Below the pieces are notes generated by a model. It saw only the letters and a list, made by a program, of their open reading frames with translations. It made no database searches and was not told where the DNA came from. From OLB11 sp041392835 (GTDB lineage: Bacteria > Bacteroidota > Bacteroidia > Chitinophagales > Chitinophagaceae), in the NCBI GenBank assembly GCA_041392835.1, contig JAWKLF010000001.1:248001-312000 (forward strand): a stretch of DNA of 64,000 nucleotides. The letters are read 5' to 3'. Every line of letters begins with the position of its first letter. The stretch's first letter is position 1. Both the position numbers and the translations under genes were made by a program. Below, piece after piece: positions 28,488-37,454 of the stretch.

Positions 28488-31400
28488 ATGCGTATTTCTC
28501 TATTTACAACTCTTTTTTTGTTTTTTATAACTTGTATATGTCAAGCACAGCCAGCTAATACTCGTGTTCCATTGCCCAAGCAGAGTAGCAAAGCAAGTCA
28601 ATGGGTTGATAGTGTATATAATAGTTTAAGTTTAGATGAAAAAATAGGACAACTTTTTATGGTGGCTGCCTATTCGGGTGGCGAAAAATATAATCAGGCC
28701 GCAATTGAAAATCTTATTCAACAATATCATATTGGAGGGCTTATTTTTATGCAAGGCACAGCCAAAGAGCAAGCCATGCAAACTAATATATACCAAACAA
28801 TGTCAAAAGTACCTCTACTAATTGGTATGGATGCCGAATGGGGTTTGGGAATGCGTTTGAAGGGCATATACGATATGCCACGGCAACTTATGATGGGCGC
28901 TATGCAAGATAGTAGCTTGGTCTATAAAATGGCAAGTGCTGTAGCCAATCAATGCCATCGTTTGGGAGTACATATCAATTTTGCTCCAGTAATAGATGTC
29001 AATAATAATCCAAACAACCCTGTTATCAATTTTAGATCTTTTGGAGAAGATAAATATCGTGTAGCCATGTTGGGTATACAGTACATGCAAGGTTTGCAAG
29101 ATAATGGTGTGATTGCCTGTGCAAAGCATTTTCCAGGGCATGGTGATACAGATGTAGATTCTCATAAAGATTTGCCAGAGATTAAAAAAACGCTAAAACA
29201 ACTTGAAGATTTAGAGCTCTATCCATTTAAAAAATTAATTGCCAATGGAATACAATCTATTATGGTGGCACATTTGCAGATACCATCTTTAGAAAAAAAT
29301 AATAATACACCAACTACTTTATCCTACAATACTGTAACTAGTTTGCTAAAAGAAAAAATGCAGTATTCGGGCTTAGTAATTACTGACGCACTCAACATGA
29401 AAGGTGTAACAAAATACTATGATCCGGGTGAGATAGACCTTAAAGCTTTTTTGGCAGGAAACGATATTTTACTTTTTTCTGAAGATGTGGCAATAGGCAT
29501 TCAAAAAATAAAAAAAGAAGTTAGTGAAAAAAGGCTGGCTGAAAGCGTAAAGAAAATTCTGTATGCAAAATATCAAGTAGGCTTGCATACTCCATTGCCA
29601 ATAGAATTATATCATATTGATGATGATATAAATCAATATACTTCTACTTTGAGATTTCAAATAGCACAACAAGCAGTAACCTTACTTTCGGACCCTTATC
29701 AAGTTTTAGATAAGGTAAAAAAAATGAATCAATATAAAATAGCATACTTAGGCATTGGAACAAGCACAAATAGCACACTGGCTAGCGAACTAAAGAAAAT
29801 AGGGATTAAGAATATCCAACATAGCACTCCTATAAGTGATAAAGAAATTGAAGCCCTTGTGAAAAAATACAAAAGTTTTGATGCTGTATTGGTTGGAATA
29901 CATAATATGAGCGGCTATCCGAATCAAAATTTTGGATTGGACCAGTTTGAAATTAAAGCGATACGAGCATTATCGAAAAATAAAAACACACTTAATATTC
30001 TTATGGGCAACCCATATGCACTCAAAAACTTTTGCGATGTGCAAGCTGGTTTTGTTGTATCTTATGATGAAGCCGATGAAACACAACAGGTACTTAGTAA
30101 AATACTTAATGGTATAACACAAGCCAATGGAAAATTGCCTGTAAGTATTTGTAATCAGTTTAAATATGGGGATGGCATTACTTCCCTTAGAAATAATCTT
30201 GGAGAAATTAATGAATATGCTACCATAAAAAAAGAATATAAAGAATCTGACTCAACTCGATTTGTAAAAAAACTAACCTCGCGCGATTATACCTTGGAGT
30301 GTTGTGTAAGCCCAAGTGCATTAAATATTAATATCAACGAATTAAATAAATTGGATCGATTTCTTGAAGACTGTGTGCAACAAAATGCTTTTCCAGGATG
30401 TAGAATACTTGTAGCAAAGCAAGGAAAAGTATTTTATGATAAATCATTTGGCTATATCAGTAAACAAAGTAAAAACGTAGTAGATATAAATACGGTATAT
30501 GATTTGGCATCGGTAACTAAAGTAGCCGCTACTACTATTGCTATCATGAAATTGTACGATGAAGGAAAAATAGATTTGAATGATAAATTAGGTAAATACT
30601 TAAGTTTTACAAAAGGTACAGACAAGGAGTATTTAAAAATAAAAGATATTTTAACCCATCAGGCTGGGCTCAAAAGTTGGATTCCATTTTATAAAGAAAC
30701 ATTAGACTCTATGGGACAACCCAGAAGTGATATTTATAAGAATAGCCCTTCAGGCAAATATAAAATTCAAGTATGTAAAAACTTATATATGCGAAGCGAT
30801 TGGATAGATACTATGTGGAATAGAATATTGTATAGCCCACTCGAAAATAGAGGACGATATGTATACAGCGATTTGGATTTTATTTTTTTACAAAAAGTAG
30901 TTGAACGTATTACGCATCAATCAATAAATGAATACGTAACAGAAGTATTTTATAAACCACTCGGACTAACCCGATTAAATTATTTACCCAAACAAACTAT
31001 GGGCAATGCCGAAATAGCACCCAGCGAATATGATAATTACTTTAGATATCAAACCATACAAGGCTATGTGCACGATATGGGGGCAGCCATGATGGGGGGG
31101 GTGGCTGGCCATGCAGGTTTGTTTTCTACTGCCAATGATTTGGCTGTGCTGTTTCAAATGTTGCTAAACAAAGGTGTTTATAATGGAAAACGTTATTTCA
31201 AAGAATCAACTGTAGATCTTTTTACTGCCAAAAATTCATTTATAAGTCGTAGAGGTTTGGGTTTTGATAAAGCCGAAATGAATCGAAGTAAAGGAAACCC
31301 ATGTAGTGATAATGCTTCTTCAAAAACATTTGGTCATCAGGGTTTTACGGGCACTTGTGTATGGGCCGATCCTCAAGAAGATTTAGTATTTGTATTCTTG

Positions 31401-31508
31401 TCCAATCGTACCTATCCTACACAAGATAATAAAATAATACAACGAAAAAATGTGAGAGAAACAGCTCAAACATATATATATAAAGCACTAGGAGTTACGC
31501 CTAAATAA
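28488..31508 (+). CDS. NagZ-like GH3 beta-N-acetylhexosaminidase fused to a beta-lactamase-fold serine hydrolase
   Basis: This is a 1006-residue exported enzyme (signal peptide ending CQA near residue 20). The GH3 domain (about 35-380) shows the NagZ signature KHFPGHGDTDVDSH near 213 and the catalytic Asp300 in ITDALNMKG, so it should release N-acetylglucosamine from peptidoglycan fragments. A GH3 C-terminal-like domain (about 390-570) follows. The last ~400 residues form a class C beta-lactamase/esterase-like domain with SVTK (Ser675, Lys678), YSD (Tyr793) and HQGFTGT in place of the KTG motif. This fusion is known in Bacteroidota. The substrate of the hydrolase half is unknown. It converges with the O-antigen ligase gene, overlapping by 8 bp. 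Confidence 0.92.
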   Translation: MRISLFTTLFLFFITCICQAQPANTRVPLPKQSSKASQWVDSVYNSLSLDEKIGQLFMVAAYSGGEKYNQAAIENLIQQYHIGGLIFMQGTAKEQAMQTNIYQTMSKVPLLIGMDAEWGLGMRLKGIYDMPRQLMMGAMQDSSLVYKMASAVANQCHRLGVHINFAPVIDVNNNPNNPVINFRSFGEDKYRVAMLGIQYMQGLQDNGVIACAKHFPGHGDTDVDSHKDLPEIKKTLKQLEDLELYPFKKLIANGIQSIMVAHLQIPSLEKNNNTPTTLSYNTVTSLLKEKMQYSGLVITDALNMKGVTKYYDPGEIDLKAFLAGNDILLFSEDVAIGIQKIKKEVSEKRLAESVKKILYAKYQVGLHTPLPIELYHIDDDINQYTSTLRFQIAQQAVTLLSDPYQVLDKVKKMNQYKIAYLGIGTSTNSTLASELKKIGIKNIQHSTPISDKEIEALVKKYKSFDAVLVGIHNMSGYPNQNFGLDQFEIKAIRALSKNKNTLNILMGNPYALKNFCDVQAGFVVSYDEADETQQVLSKILNGITQANGKLPVSICNQFKYGDGITSLRNNLGEINEYATIKKEYKESDSTRFVKKLTSRDYTLECCVSPSALNININELNKLDRFLEDCVQQNAFPGCRILVAKQGKVFYDKSFGYISKQSKNVVDINTVYDLASVTKVAATTIAIMKLYDEGKIDLNDKLGKYLSFTKGTDKEYLKIKDILTHQAGLKSWIPFYKETLDSMGQPRSDIYKNSPSGKYKIQVCKNLYMRSDWIDTMWNRILYSPLENRGRYVYSDLDFIFLQKVVERITHQSINEYVTEVFYKPLGLTRLNYLPKQTMGNAEIAPSEYDNYFRYQTIQGYVHDMGAAMMGGVAGHAGLFSTANDLAVLFQMLLNKGVYNGKRYFKESTVDLFTAKNSFISRRGLGFDKAEMNRSKGNPCSDNASSKTFGHQGFTGTCVWADPQEDLVFVFLSNRTYPTQDNKIIQRKNVRETAQTYIYKALGVTPK

Positions 31509-32784
31509 TATTGTCTTGTGTGGTGTCCTTGTCTAAGTAGTACCAAAACAAAGTGAAAAATAAATAAACAAAAACGCCCAATTGATTTTCAAACATTGAT
31601 TCTACGTTGGATGCAAATAAAAAAATAATACAAGTTGTAGCTCCATATACATACCACTTATTTTTTTTATTGAATAACGGTATCAGCATCATAGGCAATA
31701 AACTCATTAGCATTAAAGGAATGCCTATAGCTAAAGAGCTGCAAAAAAATTGATTGATAGGTACCCATCGGTTGGCTTGTGGCACTTCAGGAAATTTTCT
31801 GGCGTAGCCTTTATTGATTTCGGTATTCATATCTCCAGCACCAACGCCTAACAATGAGCTTTGTTTTAGAACTTCATAGCCTACAGCATATGTAATCAAG
31901 CGACCGTCATCGCTATAATGCGAAGCCAATTCTTCATTGTGTTTTGAGATTCTGTCTATTTCCCATTTGATATAATACACTTTATTCTTAAACGTAGGCA
32001 AGGTATAAAAAGCAACAAGGGGAACTATACATATTCCAATGATTAATGCTAACACTAGCCCCTTATTACGTTTCCAAAATCGTAAAGCTACAAAAATGGG
32101 CATCGATAAGTAAAGAGCAATAACACCCGACTTGACAGCTAATATATGAATATATGTAAATAGTAGTAAACAAAAAGCTACAAGTAAATATATATACGTT
32201 TTACGTAGCCATTGTTTTTTTTCGAGTATTAAAAATAAAGCCAAATACAAACTAAAAACCAGTGTCAAACTAAATCGGATGTGGTCATTGTATTTTGTGG
32301 TTGGCAAAACTTTGGATACACTATAGCCATGCAAATACTCATCATAATGGAAATATAATGCTACAAGACCTCGTCCAATAATAATAATGTCAAAAAGAAA
32401 AAGAAAACCAATTACTAATAATAGATATTTTTTTTGTTTGATAGGCAAACTCAACATTGCAAAAGGCATAATGGCAAATGGTAGTTTCTTGATTACTTCT
32501 ACTAACCATGTATGCTTGTCATGACTCCACAAAACAGACAAAAAATAAAGCAAAAAATAAGCCAATGAAAATAACAAAAAATAATTTTGCTTCCATTGTT
32601 TATATGCAACCCGTATCTGATCGGGGTGTATAGCATTGACAAATAAAGCCATAAACGAAATAGATAATACTGCTCTCGAAAAAAAGAAGCCAGCTAATAA
32701 CCCTATTGAGGATAGTAAGGCTATTCGATATCGAGTTTGTTGACTCAGCAAATCATTCAATAAAAAAGTAGTAAATCGTTTCAA
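31501..32784 (-). CDS. O-antigen ligase family membrane protein (WaaL/Wzy-C)
   Basis: This is a 427-residue polytopic protein with about 11-12 membrane segments and a periplasmic loop near 250-320. That loop contains SHYSDDGRLITYAVGYEVL, followed by LLGVGAGDMNTEI, matching the Wzy_C/WaaL pattern with a conserved Arg and a 'GxGxG' turn. Such proteins transfer lipid-linked glycans onto lipid A core or proteins at the periplasmic face. It fits the polysaccharide locus elsewhere in the window. It is followed upstream by the VanZ gene 61 bp away on the same strand. Confidence 0.85.
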   Translation of the reverse strand: MKRFTTFLLNDLLSQQTRYRIALLSSIGLLAGFFFSRAVLSISFMALFVNAIHPDQIRVAYKQWKQNYFLLFSLAYFLLYFLSVLWSHDKHTWLVEVIKKLPFAIMPFAMLSLPIKQKKYLLLVIGFLFLFDIIIIGRGLVALYFHYDEYLHGYSVSKVLPTTKYNDHIRFSLTLVFSLYLALFLILEKKQWLRKTYIYLLVAFCLLLFTYIHILAVKSGVIALYLSMPIFVALRFWKRNKGLVLALIIGICIVPLVAFYTLPTFKNKVYYIKWEIDRISKHNEELASHYSDDGRLITYAVGYEVLKQSSLLGVGAGDMNTEINKGYARKFPEVPQANRWVPINQFFCSSLAIGIPLMLMSLLPMMLIPLFNKKNKWYVYGATTCIIFLFASNVESMFENQLGVFVYLFFTLFWYYLDKDTTQDNII

Positions 32785-32845
32785 TTTGATTGTGAATATC
32801 TACAAACAAACGAAATTTTGAGCAAATAATTATACAGGGAAGAAA

Positions 32846-33208
32846 TCAATAGTGCGATTTTGATTTTTTAAAAAAAATAAAAATTGAACCTACTATTGCA
32901 CCTATTGTATCGGCTATTCCATCCCAAACATCAAAACTTCGGCCTTGAACAAAATGTATTTGATAAAATTCTAATCCAAAACCATATAAAAAAGATAAAA
33001 AAATAAGCACCATTGATTTGGCAAAAAAAGAACCGCTACTTTGATACCACAACACAAAGAAGACAAAGAAAAAAGTAAAGTGTACTACTTTATCAAAATG
33101 ATCAAACAATTTTACTGAAGGCATATCTCTACCTGGTAATGAACATCCAATAAATATGATAATCGTCCATAAAAGTGCAAGGGTTAAAAAAATAATTTTT
33201 GTATTCAT
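32846..33208 (-). CDS. VanZ-family membrane protein
   Basis: This is a 120-residue protein with four predicted membrane helices and the VanZ pattern: N-terminal helix then 'SLPGRDMPSVKLFDHFDKVVHF' region (about 24-45, with the Asp/His pair before helix 2), and later YGFGLEFYQIHFVQGRSFDVWDG. Function in this family is mostly unknown; some members affect glycopeptide tolerance. It is probably transcribed together with the downstream O-antigen ligase. The -7 box at 33216 is only 7 bp from the ATG, so the mRNA may have almost no leader. Confidence 0.88.
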   Translation of the reverse strand: MNTKIIFLTLALLWTIIIFIGCSLPGRDMPSVKLFDHFDKVVHFTFFFVFFVLWYQSSGSFFAKSMVLIFLSFLYGFGLEFYQIHFVQGRSFDVWDGIADTIGAIVGSIFIFFKKSKSHY

Positions 33209-33215
33209 TCAATAG

Positions 33216-33223
33216 CAAAGCTA
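33216..33223 (-). promoter_or_regulatory. -7 box of the VanZ gene, nearly abutting the start codon
   Basis: The minus strand reads TAGCTTTG, 7 bases before the ATG (33208). Since transcription starts about 4-7 bases after this box in Bacteroidota, the message would be leaderless or nearly so. Confidence 0.6.
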
Positions 33224-33258
33224 TAGAATTACTTGTAAGCGTTTGCATTATCTTCTAT

Positions 33259-33266
33259 TATATTTG
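33259..33266 (+). promoter_or_regulatory. -7 box of anmK, abutting the start codon
   Basis: TATATTTG is followed by CTTC and then the ATG at 33271. A leaderless anmK transcript is the simplest reading. Forms a divergent pair with the VanZ promoter 35 bp away. Confidence 0.6.
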
Positions 33267-33270
33267 CTTC

Positions 33271-34353
33271 ATGATTTATAAGGCTATAGGCACTATGAGT
33301 GGCAGTTCTATGGATGGACTCGATGTTGTATTGGCGCGTTTTGAAGAAATAAATGGCCATTGGCAATTTGAAATATTGCAATCCGAATGCATACCCTTTA
33401 ATGCTTATTGGCAAACTACCTTGTCAAATATTACAACGCTTTCGGCCAAAGAATTACTCTTAGCTCATGCCAATTTTGGACAATGGATGGGAAAAGCTAT
33501 TTTATCTTTTATAGAAAAAAATGAGTTAGAACATCAAGTTAATCTTATAGCAAGTCATGGACATACTGTTTTTCACGAGCCTCAGCTGGGCATGACATTT
33601 CAAATGGGAGACGGTGCTCACATAGCCTCTCTTTGCAAATTACCCGTCATTACTGACTTACGAAATATGGATGTAGCTTTAGGAGGTCATGGAGCACCTA
33701 TAGTTCCTATAGGCGAAAAACTTTTATGGGAAAACTATCATTGTTTTCTCAATATAGGAGGAATAGCCAATATGACCCTCTACCAAAACGAAAAATATAG
33801 CGCATCTGACATATGTCCTGCCAATAGAATTTTGAATGCCTTATCTCAAAAAAAAGGTCTAGCATATGATAGCGATGGTGTAATAGCTAGTCAGGGTTCA
33901 TTGTGTGTTCCACTTTTAGAAGAGTTAAATAGCTTAGCATATTATCAGCTGCCAGCACCTAAATCCTTATCCAATGAATTTGGTTTACAACATGTATTGC
34001 CACTTATAGAAAAATATGACCTTAGTATAGAAGACAAAATGTTTACGATGTGTACTCATATTGTTCAACAAATAAGCCAATCATTGAAAGGCAACCCTCA
34101 CAACATAGAAAAGATGTTCATAACAGGAGGAGGCGCATTTAATACTTTTTTGATACAACTTCTACAACAGGAATTAAACCCTTTAAACATACAAATAGAA
34201 ATTCCAGACGCCAATATAGTATCTTTTAAAGAAGCCTTAGTCATGGCATTGATAGGAATACTAAGATGGCGCGAAGAAAATAATGTATTGGCAAGTGCTA
34301 CCGGTTCCATTAGAAATAGTGTAGGTGGCGCACTCTGGATGGGTCAAGAATAA
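33271..34353 (+). CDS. anmK: Anhydro-N-acetylmuramic acid kinase
   Basis: This is a protein of about 360 residues that phosphorylates and opens 1,6-anhydro-MurNAc to MurNAc-6-phosphate in peptidoglycan recycling. Family signatures are GTMSGSSMDGLDV (N-terminal ATP/sugar site), ASHGHTVFHEP, TDLRNMDVALGGHGAPIVPIGE, LNIGGIANMT and ITGGGAFN. I start at MIYKAIGTMSG: the frame extends upstream to 33199, but those residues are not family-like and overlap the VanZ promoter and start. It belongs functionally with the NagZ-like enzyme 1.8 kb away. Confidence 0.95.
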   Translation: MIYKAIGTMSGSSMDGLDVVLARFEEINGHWQFEILQSECIPFNAYWQTTLSNITTLSAKELLLAHANFGQWMGKAILSFIEKNELEHQVNLIASHGHTVFHEPQLGMTFQMGDGAHIASLCKLPVITDLRNMDVALGGHGAPIVPIGEKLLWENYHCFLNIGGIANMTLYQNEKYSASDICPANRILNALSQKKGLAYDSDGVIASQGSLCVPLLEELNSLAYYQLPAPKSLSNEFGLQHVLPLIEKYDLSIEDKMFTMCTHIVQQISQSLKGNPHNIEKMFITGGGAFNTFLIQLLQQELNPLNIQIEIPDANIVSFKEALVMALIGILRWREENNVLASATGSIRNSVGGALWMGQE

Positions 34354-34450
34354 GATTTTGTTTGAATTGTTTGCTCAAAAAATACCAAATACAGGGTATT
34401 CAGCAATGTATAAGTTTGTATCAACTTTGTGGTATAAAAATATACATATC

Positions 34451-35863
34451 ATGAAAAAAATAATTTCTTTTTTAATCTTTATTTGTGCCTTTTATGGCGT
34501 GTCTTTTGCAAATAATATTTCTACATCAAACATTTACATTACTGGGCAAAACGCAGCTTCAGATTTCAGTTTGATTAATTTTAATCTCACTTGGGATAAT
34601 AGTTGGCGCACTAGTACCAATGAAAACAATTGGGATGGAGCTTGGGTATTTATTAAATTTAGAAAAGCCAATTCGGGCAATTGGCAACATGCAACTATCA
34701 ATTATGCATCTCCTGGCGATGCTACTGCTTGTGGCCACACAGCGCCATCGGGTAGTTTTATAAAAACACCAAGCGATGGCAAAGGAGCTTTTATATATAG
34801 AAGTGCAGCAGGCAGTGGTACTGTAAACTGGTCCAATATAAGACTACGTTGGAACTATGGTGCCGATGGCGTGTTAGATGGCGATAGTGTTGAAATAAGA
34901 CTTTTTGCTATAGAAATGGTATATTGTCCACAAGGCAATTATAATTTAGGAAGTGGTGGAACAGAATATTATCATTTTAGAGATGGTGCAGTTGATACAT
35001 ATTATCCAGTCACATCAGAAAATGCAATTACCTGTGGAAACTCAAGCGGTAATTTGTGGAGCGATGGAGGGATATATTGGTTTACAGGTACGCTTCCAGC
35101 TGCTTTTCCCAAAGGCTATGCCGCAGTTTGGTGTATGAAGTATGAAGTAAGTCAACAACAATACATTGATTTCTTAAATACAATAGATTATAATAAATAC
35201 ATTAACCGAAATTCTTACAACAGTGCTTATATAACCGGCACACATCCTAATCTAATTGCTACTTATCCCGAAAGAGCTATGACTTATATTAGTTGTTTGG
35301 ATTTGCTCGCACTATTGGACTGGTCTGCTCTAAGACCTTTTACAGAATTAGAATATGAAAAAATAGCACGTGGCAATAATCAAATGCCAGTAGCCAATGA
35401 ATATGCTTGGGGAAATACGACCATTACACAGGTAAGTAATCCAACAAATGCTGGCACGAATACAGAAACTTGGACAGTAGGCAATTGCAATTTTACATCA
35501 CTATCAGAAGCTATTCGATGTGGTGCCTTGGCAACTGCAACTAGCAATAGAACATCTAGTGGTGCGTCATACTATGGTGTCATGGAGCTATCTGGAAATG
35601 TTTACGAATGGGCAATATCGGCTTATGATGCCATCGGAAGAGCTTATACTGGAGCTCATGGAGACGGCTACTTAGCTGCCAACGGTAATCATGATGCGCC
35701 AAACTGGAGCAATACATCAGGTAGTGGATTGAGTATAAGAGGAGGTGCATTAAATTCTAATGCTGGAAATTGTACTGTATCAGATAGAACCTATGGCGGC
35801 TATGTAAATATTCAAAAAACTGGAAGCAACATGGGTGGAAGAGGATGTAGAACTGGAGAATAA
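34451..35863 (+). CDS. Secreted formylglycine-generating-enzyme (SUMF1)-like protein
   Basis: This is a protein of about 470 residues with a signal peptide (MKKIISFLIF..., cleavage near SFA). The N-terminal ~165 residues form a separate beta-rich region (NISTSNIYITGQNAAS... ). The FGE-sulfatase/C-lectin-like domain follows: GYAAVWCMKYEVSQQQYIDFLN (about 218-240), LRPFTELEYEKIARG, VMELSGNVYEWAIS, and SIRGGALNSN near the end. The tail GGRGCRTG replaces the usual 'GFRC', and the expected pair of active-site cysteines is not obvious, so it is probably a binding or structural member. The frame is open upstream to 34325, overlapping anmK, but the signal peptide sets the start. Confidence 0.82.
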   Translation: MKKIISFLIFICAFYGVSFANNISTSNIYITGQNAASDFSLINFNLTWDNSWRTSTNENNWDGAWVFIKFRKANSGNWQHATINYASPGDATACGHTAPSGSFIKTPSDGKGAFIYRSAAGSGTVNWSNIRLRWNYGADGVLDGDSVEIRLFAIEMVYCPQGNYNLGSGGTEYYHFRDGAVDTYYPVTSENAITCGNSSGNLWSDGGIYWFTGTLPAAFPKGYAAVWCMKYEVSQQQYIDFLNTIDYNKYINRNSYNSAYITGTHPNLIATYPERAMTYISCLDLLALLDWSALRPFTELEYEKIARGNNQMPVANEYAWGNTTITQVSNPTNAGTNTETWTVGNCNFTSLSEAIRCGALATATSNRTSSGASYYGVMELSGNVYEWAISAYDAIGRAYTGAHGDGYLAANGNHDAPNWSNTSGSGLSIRGGALNSNAGNCTVSDRTYGGYVNIQKTGSNMGGRGCRTGE

Positions 35864-35923
35864 TATTTTTCAAAAAACATAAAAGAAACTTTCTTTTTTG
35901 TAAACCTAAAAAAATAAATACAT

Positions 35924-36925
35924 ATGAAAAATATCATGCTCATTACTATACTATTGCTAAGCCTGCAAACAAGAAGTCAAAATAATCTAATTTTTTATGG
36001 CGGACCTGGCGATGGCAATGGCACAAATACTAATTTGATAGGCTATATACCTAAACAAAATATTGGAGGCTTAGGCGATGGCACACAATTAAATACTTAT
36101 ATGACGAATTATGTACCCAAGTCAGTTTTAGGAAATAGTGGCGATGGCGCACATGTCGGTACGTACTTTCAAAATTATTTAGTAAAAGCCATTTTGGGAG
36201 GAGAAGGAGACGGATTGAATGTGCAAAGTTTTTTACAAAACTATTTAGTAAAAACAAACTCAGGTGGACTTGGCGATGGTTGGAATACAACTGGCTTTAA
36301 TCAAAATTATATTGCAAAAGCAAATTTTGGTGGTGAAGGAGATGGTTGGGCTGCCAGTTATACTCCCCTTGGGCCATTGCCAGTTACCTTGATAAATTTT
36401 GAAGCTGTAAAACAGGAACAAAATGTTTTGCTATCTTGGAAAACTTCCATGGAAATAAATAGTGCTTACTATCAGATTGAAAGAAGTACAGATGCCGTAC
36501 ACTTTGAAGAAATTGCACAGGTAGTAAGTAAAAACAATATCAACGGAGCAGAATATACATACCTTGATGAGAAGCCATATAGTGGTTACAACTACTATAG
36601 AATAAAAATGGTAGATATAGATGAAAAATATATTTACACACCAACCCGACATGTGATATTTGACGGATACCAAAGTATAGATGAAATAAAAGTGTATCCA
36701 ATTCCTTCACATGGCACTTTAAATATTGATATTCCTATTCTTAGATACGAAGAAAAAATGGTAGTCAATATTACAAATTGGGCAGGGCAAGTTGTGTATC
36801 AAACTACAATGACTAGTAAACCTCAAGTGTTGACACTTGATATAAATCAGCTTGCCAAAGGAGATTATTTTCTGCAACTAAAAAGTGAGCATATACAAAA
36901 GATATGCAAAATCCTTCTTTATTAG
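35924..36925 (+). CDS. T9SS-exported protein with six GGxGDG repeats
   Basis: This is a 333-residue protein with a signal peptide ending TRSQ (about 19). Residues ~25-150 are six ~24-residue repeats, each opening GG(P/L/E/-)GDG or GNSGDG and most closing with an 'NY(V/L/I)xK' segment. Then come a linker PLPVTLINFEAVKQEQNVLLSWKT (common before T9SS tails), a fibronectin-like segment (YYQIERSTD...YYRIKMVD), and a T9SS sorting domain (VYPIPSHGTLNID ... KICKILLY). The Asp-rich turns could bind calcium, but that is inference. It is preceded by the SUMF1-like gene, 60 bp away, and followed by a strong terminator. Confidence 0.85.
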   Translation: MKNIMLITILLLSLQTRSQNNLIFYGGPGDGNGTNTNLIGYIPKQNIGGLGDGTQLNTYMTNYVPKSVLGNSGDGAHVGTYFQNYLVKAILGGEGDGLNVQSFLQNYLVKTNSGGLGDGWNTTGFNQNYIAKANFGGEGDGWAASYTPLGPLPVTLINFEAVKQEQNVLLSWKTSMEINSAYYQIERSTDAVHFEEIAQVVSKNNINGAEYTYLDEKPYSGYNYYRIKMVDIDEKYIYTPTRHVIFDGYQSIDEIKVYPIPSHGTLNIDIPILRYEEKMVVNITNWAGQVVYQTTMTSKPQVLTLDINQLAKGDYFLQLKSEHIQKICKILLY

Positions 36926-36983
36926 CATGTTGAGAATCTATACATTATTTTCATCCTAGCAATACGCATACAAAAACAAAGAT

Positions 36984-37023
36984 GGGTTGGGTAAAATATA
37001 TTATTTTAACCCAACCCTTTTTA
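36984..37023 (+). terminator. Strong intrinsic terminator after the GGxGDG protein gene
   Basis: A ~15-bp stem GGGTTGGGTAAAATA / TATTTTAACCCAACCC (one bulged A) is followed by TTTTT at 37018. The right arm also contains the stop codon of the histidine kinase remnant on the other strand. Confidence 0.85.
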
Positions 37024-37200
37024 TTTTAACCGACAGGCTTATTTCGGTGCCATTGTTTACAGATGATTGCAAGTGGTAGTCGGCATTCATATTGGCAGCT
37101 CGTTTTTTCAAATTAGGTAAGCCATTTCCACCTCCTACACCCCATGTCAGTTTTCCTATCTCATGAATATTAAATCCTTTTCCATCGTCTTTGATTTTTT
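37001..37200 (-). pseudogene. C-terminal ATPase-domain fragment of a histidine kinase
   Basis: The minus strand encodes IKDDGKGFNIHEIGKLTWGV, then GGGNGLPNLKKRAANMNADY and SVNNGTEISLSVKI with a stop at 37001. These are the G1 (DDGKGF) and G2 (GNGLPNL) boxes of a HATPase domain. Everything upstream is gone: at about 37190 the sequence switches to the tail of a different gene on the plus strand. Confidence 0.85.
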
Positions 37201-37249
37201 AGTATGGGATCCAAATAATCAAGAGTTTATTGGTGTGTTCACTCCTTAA
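37190..37249 (+). pseudogene. Detached last 19 codons of a dockerin-tailed giant protein
   Basis: The plus strand encodes FDFLVWDPNNQEFIGVFTP followed by TAA. This matches the last residues of the intact giant protein (FDFLIWDPNNQNFIGLLTP), then a terminator. It is the 3' tip of a second copy of that gene, joined to the kinase scrap over the shared bases CTTTGATTT. Confidence 0.85.
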
Positions 37250-37278
37250 CTGAAACTTAAAATAAAGTATAATGATAA

Positions 37279-37307
37279 TAAACGGCTGTAAAAAAGCCGT
37301 TTTTTTT
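37279..37307 (+). terminator. Intrinsic terminator following the detached dockerin tail
   Basis: The stem AACGGCT/AGCCGTT with a GTAAAAA loop is followed by T8. It is the original terminator of the lost paralogue and now sits upstream of the intact giant gene. Confidence 0.85.
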
Positions 37308-37454
37308 GTGCACTACATGAGCATTTTCAATAGCTTCTTTTAACCACTAACCATTCAAATCATACATATTACTCATTAAAAGCTACCAAATACTCATTTG
37401 AAAAAAAATGAAGTAAAATTCAAACTAAACTTGTTTTTTCAAAAACTATCAATC

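Noticed and set aside
34325..34450. N-terminal extension of the SUMF1-like protein into anmK
   Set aside because: The 42 extra residues overlap the anmK 3' end in another frame and precede a normal signal peptide, so the ATG at 34451 is the start.
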